Positions 8,506 through 16,381 of a stretch of DNA of 64,000 bases are shown piece after piece (within the stretch, counting starts at the first letter, position 1; each line of letters begins with the position of its first letter). The stretch spans positions 1 through 64,000 of the forward strand of contig DASXGN010000036.1 in NCBI GenBank assembly GCA_036489025.1. Reading direction: 5' to 3'. The stretch comes from Dryocola sp036489025 (GTDB lineage: Bacteria > Pseudomonadota > Gammaproteobacteria > Enterobacterales > Enterobacteriaceae). A program made the translations under genes and the position numbers. The notes beneath the pieces are model-generated. The model saw only the letters and a list, made by a program, of their open reading frames with translations. It made no database searches and had not been told where the DNA came from.

Positions 8506-8621
8506 GGCAGCGAAACCGCCCAGCCGATGGCCAACCACAGCAAAGTCAGCGCGCACAGTACCACGCCAGCACGCAGCCAGACCGCGGCGGTAAAAAAGGT
8601 TTTGTATGGGAAAATCGGCAT
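8502..8621 (-). CDS. Predicted 39-residue single-pass membrane protein leading the metal ABC operon
   Basis: This small frame starts MPIFPYKTFFTAAV, has a strongly hydrophobic middle (VVLCALTLLWLAIGWAV) flanked by an Arg, and ends AVSLP. Its TGA overlaps the ATG of the ATPase gene by 4 bp, exactly like the other three junctions in this operon, which is the main argument that it is translated. The start ATG is about 26 nt after the predicted transcription start and has a weak AAAGAG site. I do not recognise a family. By position it could stabilise the permease or modulate transport, as small membrane subunits such as KdpF do, but this is inference. Confidence 0.6.
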   Translation of the reverse strand: MPIFPYKTFFTAAVWLRAGVVLCALTLLWLAIGWAVSLP

Positions 8622-8642
8622 GTAAGACGGCTCTTTGTGTTT

Positions 8643-8657
8643 TGTTATAACATAACA
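8643..8657 (-). promoter_or_regulatory. Zur-like operator
   Basis: The minus strand reads TGTTATGTTATAACA, one base off the gamma-proteobacterial Zur core TGTTATA-N-TATAACA. It overlaps the -10 hexamer of the predicted operon promoter, the expected place for a repressor. It fits an operon for high-affinity zinc uptake derepressed under zinc starvation. Confidence 0.68.
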
Positions 8658-8682
8658 TAAAACACATTGAGCACATTGTAAA
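8654..8682 (-). promoter_or_regulatory. Sigma-70 promoter of the metal ABC operon
   Basis: Reading leftward, -35 TTTACA (8677-8682), 17-bp spacer, -10 TATGTT (8654-8659). The predicted start near 8647 gives a leader of about 26 nt before the 39-codon ORF. The -10 overlaps the Zur-like palindrome. Confidence 0.6.
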
Positions 8683-8775
8683 TTCCTGATTTACACTTCG
8701 GGTAAAACGAACGATCAGCGGAGCATAAAAGTTCAGCGTCCGTTTTATTTAAAACATTTGATTAACAAACAAGGG

Positions 8776-8804
8776 ATAAAGCGGAACTTCTGCTTCCGCT
8801 TTAT
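8776..8804. terminator. Possible bidirectional terminator
   Basis: An 11-bp perfect stem, ATAAAGCGGAA with TTCCGCTTTAT, and a 7-nt loop. On the plus strand the stem end runs into TTTATTTC. It lies 111 bp downstream of the 36-codon minus-strand ORF, so it could end that transcript. The U-tract is poor in both directions. Confidence 0.45.
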
Positions 8805-8914
8805 TTCATAAACTGACAGCAATAAAAACATTATCGCAACAGAGCTACGTGCATTATGTAAATAAGTGTCATCACAAAACGAAAAAGGTAAAGATAACGC
8901 GCTCAACGAACAAT

Positions 8915-9025
8915 TCACGCCATTAATTTTACGAAACTATAAGTGCTAAAACCAATAATCACGGCAAGCGTTATCGCCACTAAAACATAGGCTAAAAGGC
9001 GTTTTACACTATAAATACCAAACAT
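8915..9025 (-). CDS. Predicted 36-residue single-pass membrane protein
   Basis: The frame starts MFGIYSVKRLLAYVL, continues with a hydrophobic segment (VAITLAVIIGFSTYSFV) and ends KLMA. The ATG is preceded by AAGGATAAATT, a good ribosome site at proper distance, inside an otherwise AT-rich gap. The layout (short N-terminus, KR, one transmembrane helix, Lys at the end) is that of enterobacterial small membrane proteins. It is divergent from the neighbouring P-type ATPase gene, 211 bp away, and by analogy to MgtS or MgtR could act on a transporter. No family is recognised; function unknown. Confidence 0.55.
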   Translation of the reverse strand: MFGIYSVKRLLAYVLVAITLAVIIGFSTYSFVKLMA

Positions 9026-9236
9026 AATTTATCCTTATTTATCATCAATATAAAAACATTACCCCTCAAAGACTAAATACAACCTAAACAGAATAACCAA
9101 ACTCCGGCGCAGTGGGCAAACATCAGGTGATAATTATTTCAACATAGAAGTTCTGAAAAATAATTCATTACGTTTTTTCAGCGCTCAGCAGAATTAAGTT
9201 TAAACATTTGGCTTCAGCTCTTAAGGAAATATTATT

Positions 9237-11960
9237 TTGAATAAAACCACCCCTGGAAAAATAAAATCCCTTGCATCCTCCCCCGGCGGACAGAATTTGT
9301 ATTATCAGATGTCGGTGGAAGACGTCTTAGAAAAGAAGTCGAGTCAGCCCGGCGGGCTGAACAACGCCGAGGCCAAAGAGCGCCTGGCGAAGGTTGGGCC
9401 GAATGCGCTGCCGGAAAAAAAAGGTAAACCTGCCTGGCTGCGCTTCCTCGCTCATTTCCATGACGTACTGATCTATGTCCTGCTTGCCGCCGCGGTACTG
9501 ACGGCGCTGATGGGCCACTGGGTTGATACGCTGGTGATCCTCGGTGTCGCCGTAGTGAACTCGCTGATTGGTCATATTCAGGAAAACAACGCGGAAAAGT
9601 CGCTGCAAAGCATTCGCAATATGCTGTCGAGCGAAGCCGTTGTGATGCGCGACGGCAGCCATGAAACCATTCCGACCACCGATCTGGTACCGGGCGATAT
9701 CGTCATTTTGCGCGCCGGGAATCGTATTCCTGCGGATTTACGCGTCATTGAGGCCCATAACCTGCGGGTTGAAGAGGCCATTCTGACCGGCGAATCTACC
9801 GTGGTGGACAAGCACGCCAGCGTGCTTGAAGGCGAGCTTTCGCTGGGCGACCGCACCAACCTGCTGTTTTCCGGCACCACGATTAGCGCGGGCAGCGGCG
9901 TCGGCGTAGTTATCGCCACCGGCGCGGATACTGAACTTGGCCACATCAACCAGATGATGTCCGGCATTGAGAAACACCGCACGCCTCTGCTGGTGCAAAT
10001 GGACAAGCTCGGCAAAGCCATCTTCATGCTGATCCTCGCCATGATGGCCGCGCTGTTTGTCTTTAGCCTGGCGCTGCGCGATATGCCGCTTAGCGAGCTG
10101 CTGCTCTCCCTGATAAGCCTGGCCGTGGCGTCCGTGCCGGAAGGACTGCCGGCGATTATCTCCATCATCCTGTCTCTCGGCGTCCAGACTATGGCGCGCA
10201 AGCGGGCCATTATCCGCAAGCTACCGACCGTGGAAACGCTGGGCGCGATGACCGTGGTCTGCTCGGATAAAACCGGCACCCTGACGATGAACGAAATGAC
10301 AGTTAAAGCCGTGATCACCGCCGATACCTGCTACCGCGTCGAAGGTGACAGCTACGAGCCGCTCGGCACTCTCCATCAGGACGGCAGCGACGCCGCGGTC
10401 ATTATTCAAGCCGGCAGCGTGCTGGAGCATTACCTGCGCACCATTGACCTGTGCAACGACAGCCAGCTGATGCGCGACGAACAGGGTCACTGGACGATTA
10501 CCGGCGGCCCAACCGAAGGCGCGCTGAAGGTGCTGGCAGCGAAGGCAAAGCTGCCCGCGGTGGAAACACGTCTGGTCAACAAAATCCCGTTCGACTCGCA
10601 GTACAAATACATGGCCGCGCACTTCGAGCTTAACGGCGAGCACCAAGTGTTGATGACCGGTGCACCGGACGTCATCTTCGCCCTGTGCGAAAAACAGCTG
10701 AGTAAAAAAGGCACCGAGCCGTTTGTCCGCCAGTACTGGGAAGAAGAGATGGCGCGCTACGCCCGCGAAGGCCTGCGTATGGTAGCCGCGGCCTACAAAC
10801 CGGCCAATGGCGAAATGACCGGCCTCGAGCACAGCGATTTGCACGAAGGCTTAATTTTCCTCGGCATTGCCGGAATGATGGATCCTCCGCGGCCGGAAGC
10901 CGTTGAAGCGATTCGCGCCTGCCAGCAGGCCGGGATCCGCGTCAAAATGATCACCGGCGATCACCCGCAGACGGCCATGAGCATCGGTCAGATGCTGGGC
11001 ATCGGCAACGGCGAGAAATCCGTCACCGGATACGAGCTGGAGAAAATGAACGACGCCGAGCTTGCCGAAGCCGCCGTGCAATACGACATTTTTGCGCGCA
11101 CCAGCCCGGAGCATAAGCTTCGCCTGGTTAAGGCCCTGCAGGATAAGGGCGAAATAGTCGGAATGACCGGCGACGGCGTGAACGATGCTCCGGCGCTGAA
11201 GCAGGCTGATGTCGGTATCGCCATGGGCATCAAAGGCACGGAAGTCACGAAAGAAGCCGCCGATATGGTGCTGACCGACGATAACTTCGCCACTATCGCC
11301 AGCGCGGTAGAAGAAGGCCGCCGCGTCTACGACAACCTGAAAAAAACGATTCTGTTCATCATGCCCACCAACCTTGCGCAGGGCCTGCTGATTGTCATCG
11401 CGCTGCTGGCGGGCAACATCATTCCGCTGACGCCGGTGCTGATTCTGTGGATGAACATGGCAACCTCCGCCACGCTCTCCTTCGGCCTCGCGTTTGAAGC
11501 GGGCGAGCGCAACATCATGAACCGTCCGCCGCGCAACCCGGCGCTGCACGTCATGGACGGCTTTGCGGTCTGGCGCGTGGCTTTTGTGGGTACGCTGATT
11601 GCCATTAGCGCCTTCGCCCTCGAAGCCTGGATGCAGCCTCGCGGCCATAGCCCGGAGTTTATCCGCACCGTGCTGCTACAGACGCTGGTAACCGCGCAGT
11701 GGTTCTACATGCTTAACTGCCGGGTCAGCAACGGCTTCTCTTTGACTCGCGGCCTGCTGGCGAACAAAGGCATCTGGCTGGTGAGCGGCGTGCTGCTCGC
11801 ACTCCAGCTTGCCATCGTCTACCTGCCGTTCATGCAGATGCTGTTTGGCACCGAAGCGATCCCGGCGCGCTACTGGGGCATCACCATGGCGATTGGCGCA
11901 GTGATGTTCCTGATTGTCGAAATCGAAAAGCCGCTTACGCGCCGCTTCCGTAAAGGCTAA
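9237..11960 (+). CDS. P-type (P2) cation-transporting ATPase
   Basis: A 907-residue ATPase of the P2 (Ca2+/Na+,K+-like) group. In order it shows an N-terminal cation-ATPase region, the actuator motif ILTGEST, the transmembrane motif SVPEGLPAI, the phosphorylation site DKTGTLT with Asp344, the nucleotide-binding domain, the hinge TGDGVNDAPALK beginning at residue 644, and a six-helix C-terminal domain. The PEGLP motif indicates a hard cation such as Ca2+ or Mg2+ rather than a heavy metal; the ion cannot be told from sequence alone. The start codon is TTG, eight bases after AAGGA; the next in-frame ATG, 24 codons later, has no ribosome site. E. coli K-12 has no gene like this here. It is monocistronic, with an inverted repeat downstream. 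Confidence 0.92.
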   Translation: MNKTTPGKIKSLASSPGGQNLYYQMSVEDVLEKKSSQPGGLNNAEAKERLAKVGPNALPEKKGKPAWLRFLAHFHDVLIYVLLAAAVLTALMGHWVDTLVILGVAVVNSLIGHIQENNAEKSLQSIRNMLSSEAVVMRDGSHETIPTTDLVPGDIVILRAGNRIPADLRVIEAHNLRVEEAILTGESTVVDKHASVLEGELSLGDRTNLLFSGTTISAGSGVGVVIATGADTELGHINQMMSGIEKHRTPLLVQMDKLGKAIFMLILAMMAALFVFSLALRDMPLSELLLSLISLAVASVPEGLPAIISIILSLGVQTMARKRAIIRKLPTVETLGAMTVVCSDKTGTLTMNEMTVKAVITADTCYRVEGDSYEPLGTLHQDGSDAAVIIQAGSVLEHYLRTIDLCNDSQLMRDEQGHWTITGGPTEGALKVLAAKAKLPAVETRLVNKIPFDSQYKYMAAHFELNGEHQVLMTGAPDVIFALCEKQLSKKGTEPFVRQYWEEEMARYAREGLRMVAAAYKPANGEMTGLEHSDLHEGLIFLGIAGMMDPPRPEAVEAIRACQQAGIRVKMITGDHPQTAMSIGQMLGIGNGEKSVTGYELEKMNDAELAEAAVQYDIFARTSPEHKLRLVKALQDKGEIVGMTGDGVNDAPALKQADVGIAMGIKGTEVTKEAADMVLTDDNFATIASAVEEGRRVYDNLKKTILFIMPTNLAQGLLIVIALLAGNIIPLTPVLILWMNMATSATLSFGLAFEAGERNIMNRPPRNPALHVMDGFAVWRVAFVGTLIAISAFALEAWMQPRGHSPEFIRTVLLQTLVTAQWFYMLNCRVSNGFSLTRGLLANKGIWLVSGVLLALQLAIVYLPFMQMLFGTEAIPARYWGITMAIGAVMFLIVEIEKPLTRRFRKG

Positions 11961-11992
11961 CGCGCTGACGAAGGGGAAAGTCCGCAGTGGAT

Positions 11993-12027
11993 TCTCCCCT
12001 CGTCTTAACTTTCGCCCTTAGGGGAGA
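11993..12027. repeat. Inverted repeat TCTCCCCT/AGGGGAGA
   Basis: Two 8-bp arms (11993-12000 and 12020-12027) lie 33 bp after the ATPase stop. No U-tract follows, so this is a possible transcript-end structure or a member of the C-rich intergenic palindromes also seen near 16312, 33660 and 58043. Confidence 0.45.
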
Positions 12028-12116
12028 GAAGACAGTGCCGGATAGCCCCCTCAAGGGCAAGGACGTCCTTATGCCAAAGCTCTTCCCCGCCGCCGTTATC
12101 AACCGCAGGAATTCGC

Positions 12117-13196
12117 ATGAACCGTTTTATTCGTCTGACAGCGCTGGCCGCTGCCGTCACCCTCGGCTGGCCCGCATTTGCCCAGCCGGTCCAACCGGTG
12201 CAGGTTGCGCAGATTACCGAAAGCAGCGTATCGCCCGAACGCCGCCTGCCAGGCCGTATTGAAGCCGTACACGCGGTGGATTTACGCAGCCGCATCGAAG
12301 GCGTGATTACCCGCGTCCATTTTACCGACGGGCAGCAGGTTAAGCAGGGCGACCTCCTGTTTGAACTGGACGCCGCCGAGCACCGCGCCGCCCTTTCGCT
12401 GGCGCAGGCTGAACTTCGCAGCGCTCAGGCCTCGCTGCGCCAGACGCAGCAGCAGCTTGACCGCTATCAGCGCCTGCAAAACACGCATGCCATCAGCCAG
12501 CACGATCTCGACGGTGCGCAGATGCAGCGCGACGTCGCGCAGGCCGCCGTTGAGCAGGCCAAAGCTCGCGTAGAAGCCCGCGAAATCACGCTGAGCTATA
12601 CCCGCATCTCTTCGCCCGTGAACGGACGCCTGGGCCACAGCCAGTTCCATCAGGGAAGCCTGGTCAACCCGGCCAGCGGCACGCTGGTGGATATCGTGCA
12701 GCTCGATCCGGTACGCATAGCCTTTGCTATTGAAGAAGGCTCATTCTTTAACAAGGCCGGACAGCATCAGAACATTTCCGGGCTGAAAAAAGCCTGGGTG
12801 CCGGAAGTTGAGCTGGAAGGTCAGCGCGTAGCCGGCACGCTGGTGTCGATTGATAACCGCATCGACTCGCGAACCGGTAGCGTAACGCTGCGCGGCGAAT
12901 TTGCTAACCCTCAGCAGCGCCTGCTTCCCGGTGGCAGCATTGCCATCTACCTGCGCCCTTTAATCAGCGCTCCGGCGCTGCTTATTCCTGCCGCCGCGGT
13001 GGTTCAGGACAGCCAGGGCTTTTACACCTGGGTGGTCGGCAGCGATAACAAAGTCGAGCAGCGCCGCTTCGAGCCTGGCGCGCAGGCCGACAGGCATTAC
13101 CGCGTGGCCAGCGGGCTAAAGGCCAACGAACGAGTGGTCGTTGAAGGCATCCAGCGCCTACGCCCCGGCGCCAGCGTCAACGTGATCGGCGGCTAG
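12117..13196 (+). CDS. RND efflux periplasmic adaptor (membrane fusion protein)
   Basis: A 359-residue HlyD/AcrA-family adaptor linking an RND pump to an outer-membrane channel. The signal peptide is MNRFIRLTALAAAVTLGWPAFA; there is no lipobox cysteine, so unlike AcrA it is probably not lipidated. It contains the lipoyl half-motifs (GRIEAVHAVDLRSRIEGVI and the SPVNGRLGHSQFHQGSLV part), an alpha-hairpin rich in Ala, Gln and Arg around residues 90-155, and a beta-barrel domain (SIDNRIDSRTGSVTLRGEF). The stop is 10 bp before the pump gene, so the two form an operon. It resembles the MexE/OqxA group more than AcrA, by general pattern only. Confidence 0.9.
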   Translation: MNRFIRLTALAAAVTLGWPAFAQPVQPVQVAQITESSVSPERRLPGRIEAVHAVDLRSRIEGVITRVHFTDGQQVKQGDLLFELDAAEHRAALSLAQAELRSAQASLRQTQQQLDRYQRLQNTHAISQHDLDGAQMQRDVAQAAVEQAKARVEAREITLSYTRISSPVNGRLGHSQFHQGSLVNPASGTLVDIVQLDPVRIAFAIEEGSFFNKAGQHQNISGLKKAWVPEVELEGQRVAGTLVSIDNRIDSRTGSVTLRGEFANPQQRLLPGGSIAIYLRPLISAPALLIPAAAVVQDSQGFYTWVVGSDNKVEQRRFEPGAQADRHYRVASGLKANERVVVEGIQRLRPGASVNVIGG

Positions 13197-13206
13197 CGGG
13201 GAAACT

Positions 13207-16200
13207 ATGCTGAATTTCTTCCTTAAACGCCCGCGCTTTGCAATGGTCATCGCGCTGGCAATCACCATTCTGGGTGCGATTGCGCTGAAGATGATTCCCG
13301 TGGCGCAGTACCCGCAAATTACTCCGCCGGTTATTAACGTCAGCGCCTCTTACCCCGGCGCCAGCGCCGGAGACGTCGCCGAAGCTATCGCCGCCCCGCT
13401 GGAAACCCAAATCAACGGCGTGGACCACATGCTGTACATGGAATCCACCAGCTCGGATGACGGCAACTATTCCCTGACCATCACCTTCGCAGCCGGAACC
13501 GATGCGGATCTCGCGGCAATTGACGTGCAAAACCGCGTCGCTCAGGCCACCGCGCAGCTGCCCGTTGAAGTTCAGACGCTGGGCGTACAGGTTCGCAAAC
13601 GCGCCACGAATTTATTATTAGGCGCCAGCCTGTTCTCGCCAAATCAAACTCACGATTCGTTGTTTATTAGCAACTATGCCAGCACGCACGTCCGCGATGC
13701 GCTGGCTCGCCTGCCGGGCGTCGGCCAGGTGCAGATGTTTGGCGCGAGGGATTACAGCATGCGCATCTGGCTACGTCCGGATCGGATGAACGCGCTGGAC
13801 GTCACTGCGGAAGATATCAACCAGACGTTGCGCCAGCAGAACGTACAGGGTGCCGCCGGGCAAATCGGCACGCCGCCGGTATTTAACGGCCAGCAGCAGA
13901 CGCTCACCATCAATGGCCTGGGCCGCCTGAACACGGCGGAAGAGTTTCGCAATACGATTGTCCGCAGCAGCGACAGCGGGCAGCTGGTGCGTCTCGGGGA
14001 CGTCGCCACCATCGAGCTGGGCGCGCGCAGCTACCAGTCCAGCGCCCGTCTGAACGGCACCGAATCCGCCTATCTGGTTATCTATCCGACGCCGACCGCC
14101 AACGCGCTCACCGTCTCCAAATCAGTCAGAACGGAGCTGGAAAGGCTCAAGCAACGCTTCCCCGAGGATCTGACCTACGAGGTGAAATTTGACTCGACCG
14201 ACTTTGTCGCCGCCACGATCAAAGAAATCGGCAGCTCGCTCGCCTTAACCCTGCTGGTTGTCGTGCTGATCGTTTCGCTTTTCCTGCAAAGCTGGCGGGC
14301 GACCTTCATCGTGGCGATGGCAATCCCCGTTTCGCTCATTGGCACTTTTGCCGTGCTCTACCTGCTCGGCTACTCCGCCAATACGCTCAGTTTATTCGCC
14401 ATTATTCTGGCGCTGACGATGGTCGTGGACGATGCGATCGTCGTCGTGGAGAACGTTGAAGCGCTGATGGCCGAAGGATTAGATCGCTTTGCCGCCACGG
14501 CGAAAGCCATGCGGCAGATCGCCGGGCCCATTATCGCCACCACGCTGGTGCTGCTGGCGGTATTTATTCCGGTCGCCATGCTGCCGGGCATTGTCGGGGA
14601 ACTCTACCGCCAGTTCGCGGTAACGCTTTCCGCCGCCGTCGCGCTGTCGAGCCTTGTTGCCCTGACGCTAACGCCCGCCCTGTGCGCCATGCTGCTGCGC
14701 CCGCGCAAAGCAACGGCCTCAGCGGTTTTCCGCGCCTTTAATCTGGCGCTGGATAAAGTACGCAACGGCTACGGCTCGCTGATTGCCAGACTCAACCGCC
14801 GTCCCTGGATTGCGCTGGGCGCCACCTTTGCCGCCGCCGCGCTCGTCGTCTTCAGCTTCAGCGGCATGCCGAAAGGCTTCCTGCCGCAGGAGGATCAGGG
14901 CTACTTCTTTGCCAACGTGCAGCTGCCCGATGCGGCTTCGCTGGAGCGCACTGAAATCATTATGGAGCAGGCGCGCCGGCTTATTGTCGAAAACCCGGCG
15001 GTGGCGGACGTCATCATGGTTTCGGGCTTTAATATCCTCAACGGCACCAGCGCCTCCAACGGCGGCTTCATGTCGGTGATGCTTAAGCCGTGGAAAGACC
15101 GCCCGCCCCTCGAGCCGGTGATGGCGCAAATTCAGCAGCGGTTAGCGCAGATTCCGGGGGCGACGATGATGGCCTTCGCACCGCCGACGCTTCCCGGTTT
15201 GGGGAACGCTTCGGGCTTCGACCTGCGCCTGCAGGCTCAGGCAGGGCAAACCCCGGCTGAGCTGGAGCAAACCACAAGGGCGATACTCGCCAAAGCTAAT
15301 CAGCATCCGCAGCTGCGGGCGGTGTTCACCACCTGGAGCAGCACGGTGCCGCAGCTAACGCTGAACGTCGACCGCGATCGCGCCGCGCTGCTTGGCGTCC
15401 CCGTTTCGCGTATTTTCAGCAGCCTGCAAACGGCATTTGGCGGCACCCGCGCGGGTGATTTCACGGTCAACAACCGCGTTTATCACGTCGTGGTGCAAAA
15501 CGAAATGAGCTGGCGCGAGCGGGCCGAGCAAATCAGCGACCTGTACGTGCGCAGCGATAACGGCGAGCGGGTGCGGTTGAGTAATCTGGTGACCGTCACG
15601 CCAGCCGTCGGCGCGCCTTTCCTCCAGCAGTACAATCAGTTCCCGTCGGTGGCCATTAGCGGCTCGGCGGCCGAAGGCGTCAGCAGCAGCACGGCAATGG
15701 CCGCGATGGGCCAGCTGCTGGATGAGAATCTGCCGGAAGGCTACGGCTACGCGTGGAGCGGGCTTTCCTGGCAGGAACAGCAGACCGGCAGCCAGGCTAT
15801 CTGGATAGTGCTGGCGGCGGTGGTTATGGCCTGGCTATTTCTGGTGGCGCAGTACGAAAGCTGGACCCTGCCCGGCAGCGTAATGCTCTCGGTTCTCTTT
15901 GCCCTCGGTGGGGCGCTGCTGTGGCTGTGGTGGGCGGGCTTTGCCAACGATGTGTATGTACAAATCGGGCTGGTGCTGCTGATTGCGCTGGCGGCGAAGA
16001 ATGCCATTCTGATCGTTGAGTTTGCACGCACGCTGCGCGAGCAGGGCCTGTCCATCAATGAGGCCGCGCGCCAGGGCGCAACACGTCGCTTCCGGGCGGT
16101 GATGATGACGGCGGTTTCGTTCATCCTCGGCGTGCTGCCTATGATGCTGGCCAGCGGCGCGGGGGCTCACAGCCGGCAGATTATCGGCATCACGGTATTC

Positions 16201-16302
16201 AGCGGAATGCTGGTGGCGACGGTCGTTGGGATTGTGTTTATTCCGGGGCTGTTCGTGCTGTTCCAGCGCATGCGCGAGTGGGGACATTCGCGGGTTAAGT
16301 GA
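13207..16302 (+). CDS. RND (HAE1 family) multidrug efflux pump
   Basis: A 1031-residue inner-membrane proton antiporter of the AcrB/MexF type. It opens with the hallmark FLKRPRFAMVIALAI, has 12 expected transmembrane segments and two large periplasmic loops. Proton-relay residues are present: the Asp pair at 408-409 (TMVVDDAIVVVEN) and Lys931 (LAAKNAILIVEFAR). The substrates cannot be predicted from sequence. It is encoded just after its adaptor. No outer-membrane factor gene follows, so it must use a channel encoded elsewhere, most likely TolC. No local TetR or LysR regulator gene is present. Confidence 0.93.
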   Translation: MLNFFLKRPRFAMVIALAITILGAIALKMIPVAQYPQITPPVINVSASYPGASAGDVAEAIAAPLETQINGVDHMLYMESTSSDDGNYSLTITFAAGTDADLAAIDVQNRVAQATAQLPVEVQTLGVQVRKRATNLLLGASLFSPNQTHDSLFISNYASTHVRDALARLPGVGQVQMFGARDYSMRIWLRPDRMNALDVTAEDINQTLRQQNVQGAAGQIGTPPVFNGQQQTLTINGLGRLNTAEEFRNTIVRSSDSGQLVRLGDVATIELGARSYQSSARLNGTESAYLVIYPTPTANALTVSKSVRTELERLKQRFPEDLTYEVKFDSTDFVAATIKEIGSSLALTLLVVVLIVSLFLQSWRATFIVAMAIPVSLIGTFAVLYLLGYSANTLSLFAIILALTMVVDDAIVVVENVEALMAEGLDRFAATAKAMRQIAGPIIATTLVLLAVFIPVAMLPGIVGELYRQFAVTLSAAVALSSLVALTLTPALCAMLLRPRKATASAVFRAFNLALDKVRNGYGSLIARLNRRPWIALGATFAAAALVVFSFSGMPKGFLPQEDQGYFFANVQLPDAASLERTEIIMEQARRLIVENPAVADVIMVSGFNILNGTSASNGGFMSVMLKPWKDRPPLEPVMAQIQQRLAQIPGATMMAFAPPTLPGLGNASGFDLRLQAQAGQTPAELEQTTRAILAKANQHPQLRAVFTTWSSTVPQLTLNVDRDRAALLGVPVSRIFSSLQTAFGGTRAGDFTVNNRVYHVVVQNEMSWRERAEQISDLYVRSDNGERVRLSNLVTVTPAVGAPFLQQYNQFPSVAISGSAAEGVSSSTAMAAMGQLLDENLPEGYGYAWSGLSWQEQQTGSQAIWIVLAAVVMAWLFLVAQYESWTLPGSVMLSVLFALGGALLWLWWAGFANDVYVQIGLVLLIALAAKNAILIVEFARTLREQGLSINEAARQGATRRFRAVMMTAVSFILGVLPMMLASGAGAHSRQIIGITVFSGMLVATVVGIVFIPGLFVLFQRMREWGHSRVK

Positions 16303-16311
16303 ACTTTCATC

Positions 16312-16331
16312 CTCCCCCCGTTCAGGGGGAG
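16312..16331. terminator. Hairpin after the RND operon
   Basis: A 7-bp stem CTCCCCC/GGGGGAG with a 6-nt loop, 10 bp after the pump stop and 50 bp before the converging mltB stop. There is no U-tract on either strand, so termination is uncertain. Confidence 0.4.
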
Positions 16332-16381
16332 TCAATCCGGGAAGAGGGCGAGCATAGCTGGCCGCCCTCTCCTGCTGCCAG

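Larger units (their letters stand above)
8683..9236. other. Intergenic region between the metal ABC operon and the P-type ATPase
   Basis: A long AT-rich gap. It contains an A/T-flanked hairpin at 8776-8804 and a 36-codon ORF at 8915-9025 on the minus strand, both listed separately. The segment 9026-9236 must hold the promoters for that ORF and for the ATPase gene, but I see no convincing hexamer pair. Nothing else stands out. Confidence 0.5.

Noticed and set aside
8506..8676. 57-codon N-terminal extension of the ABC ATPase
   Set aside because: It would cross the promoter and Zur-like site; the 39-codon ORF in another frame and the ATGA overlap support the shorter ATPase.
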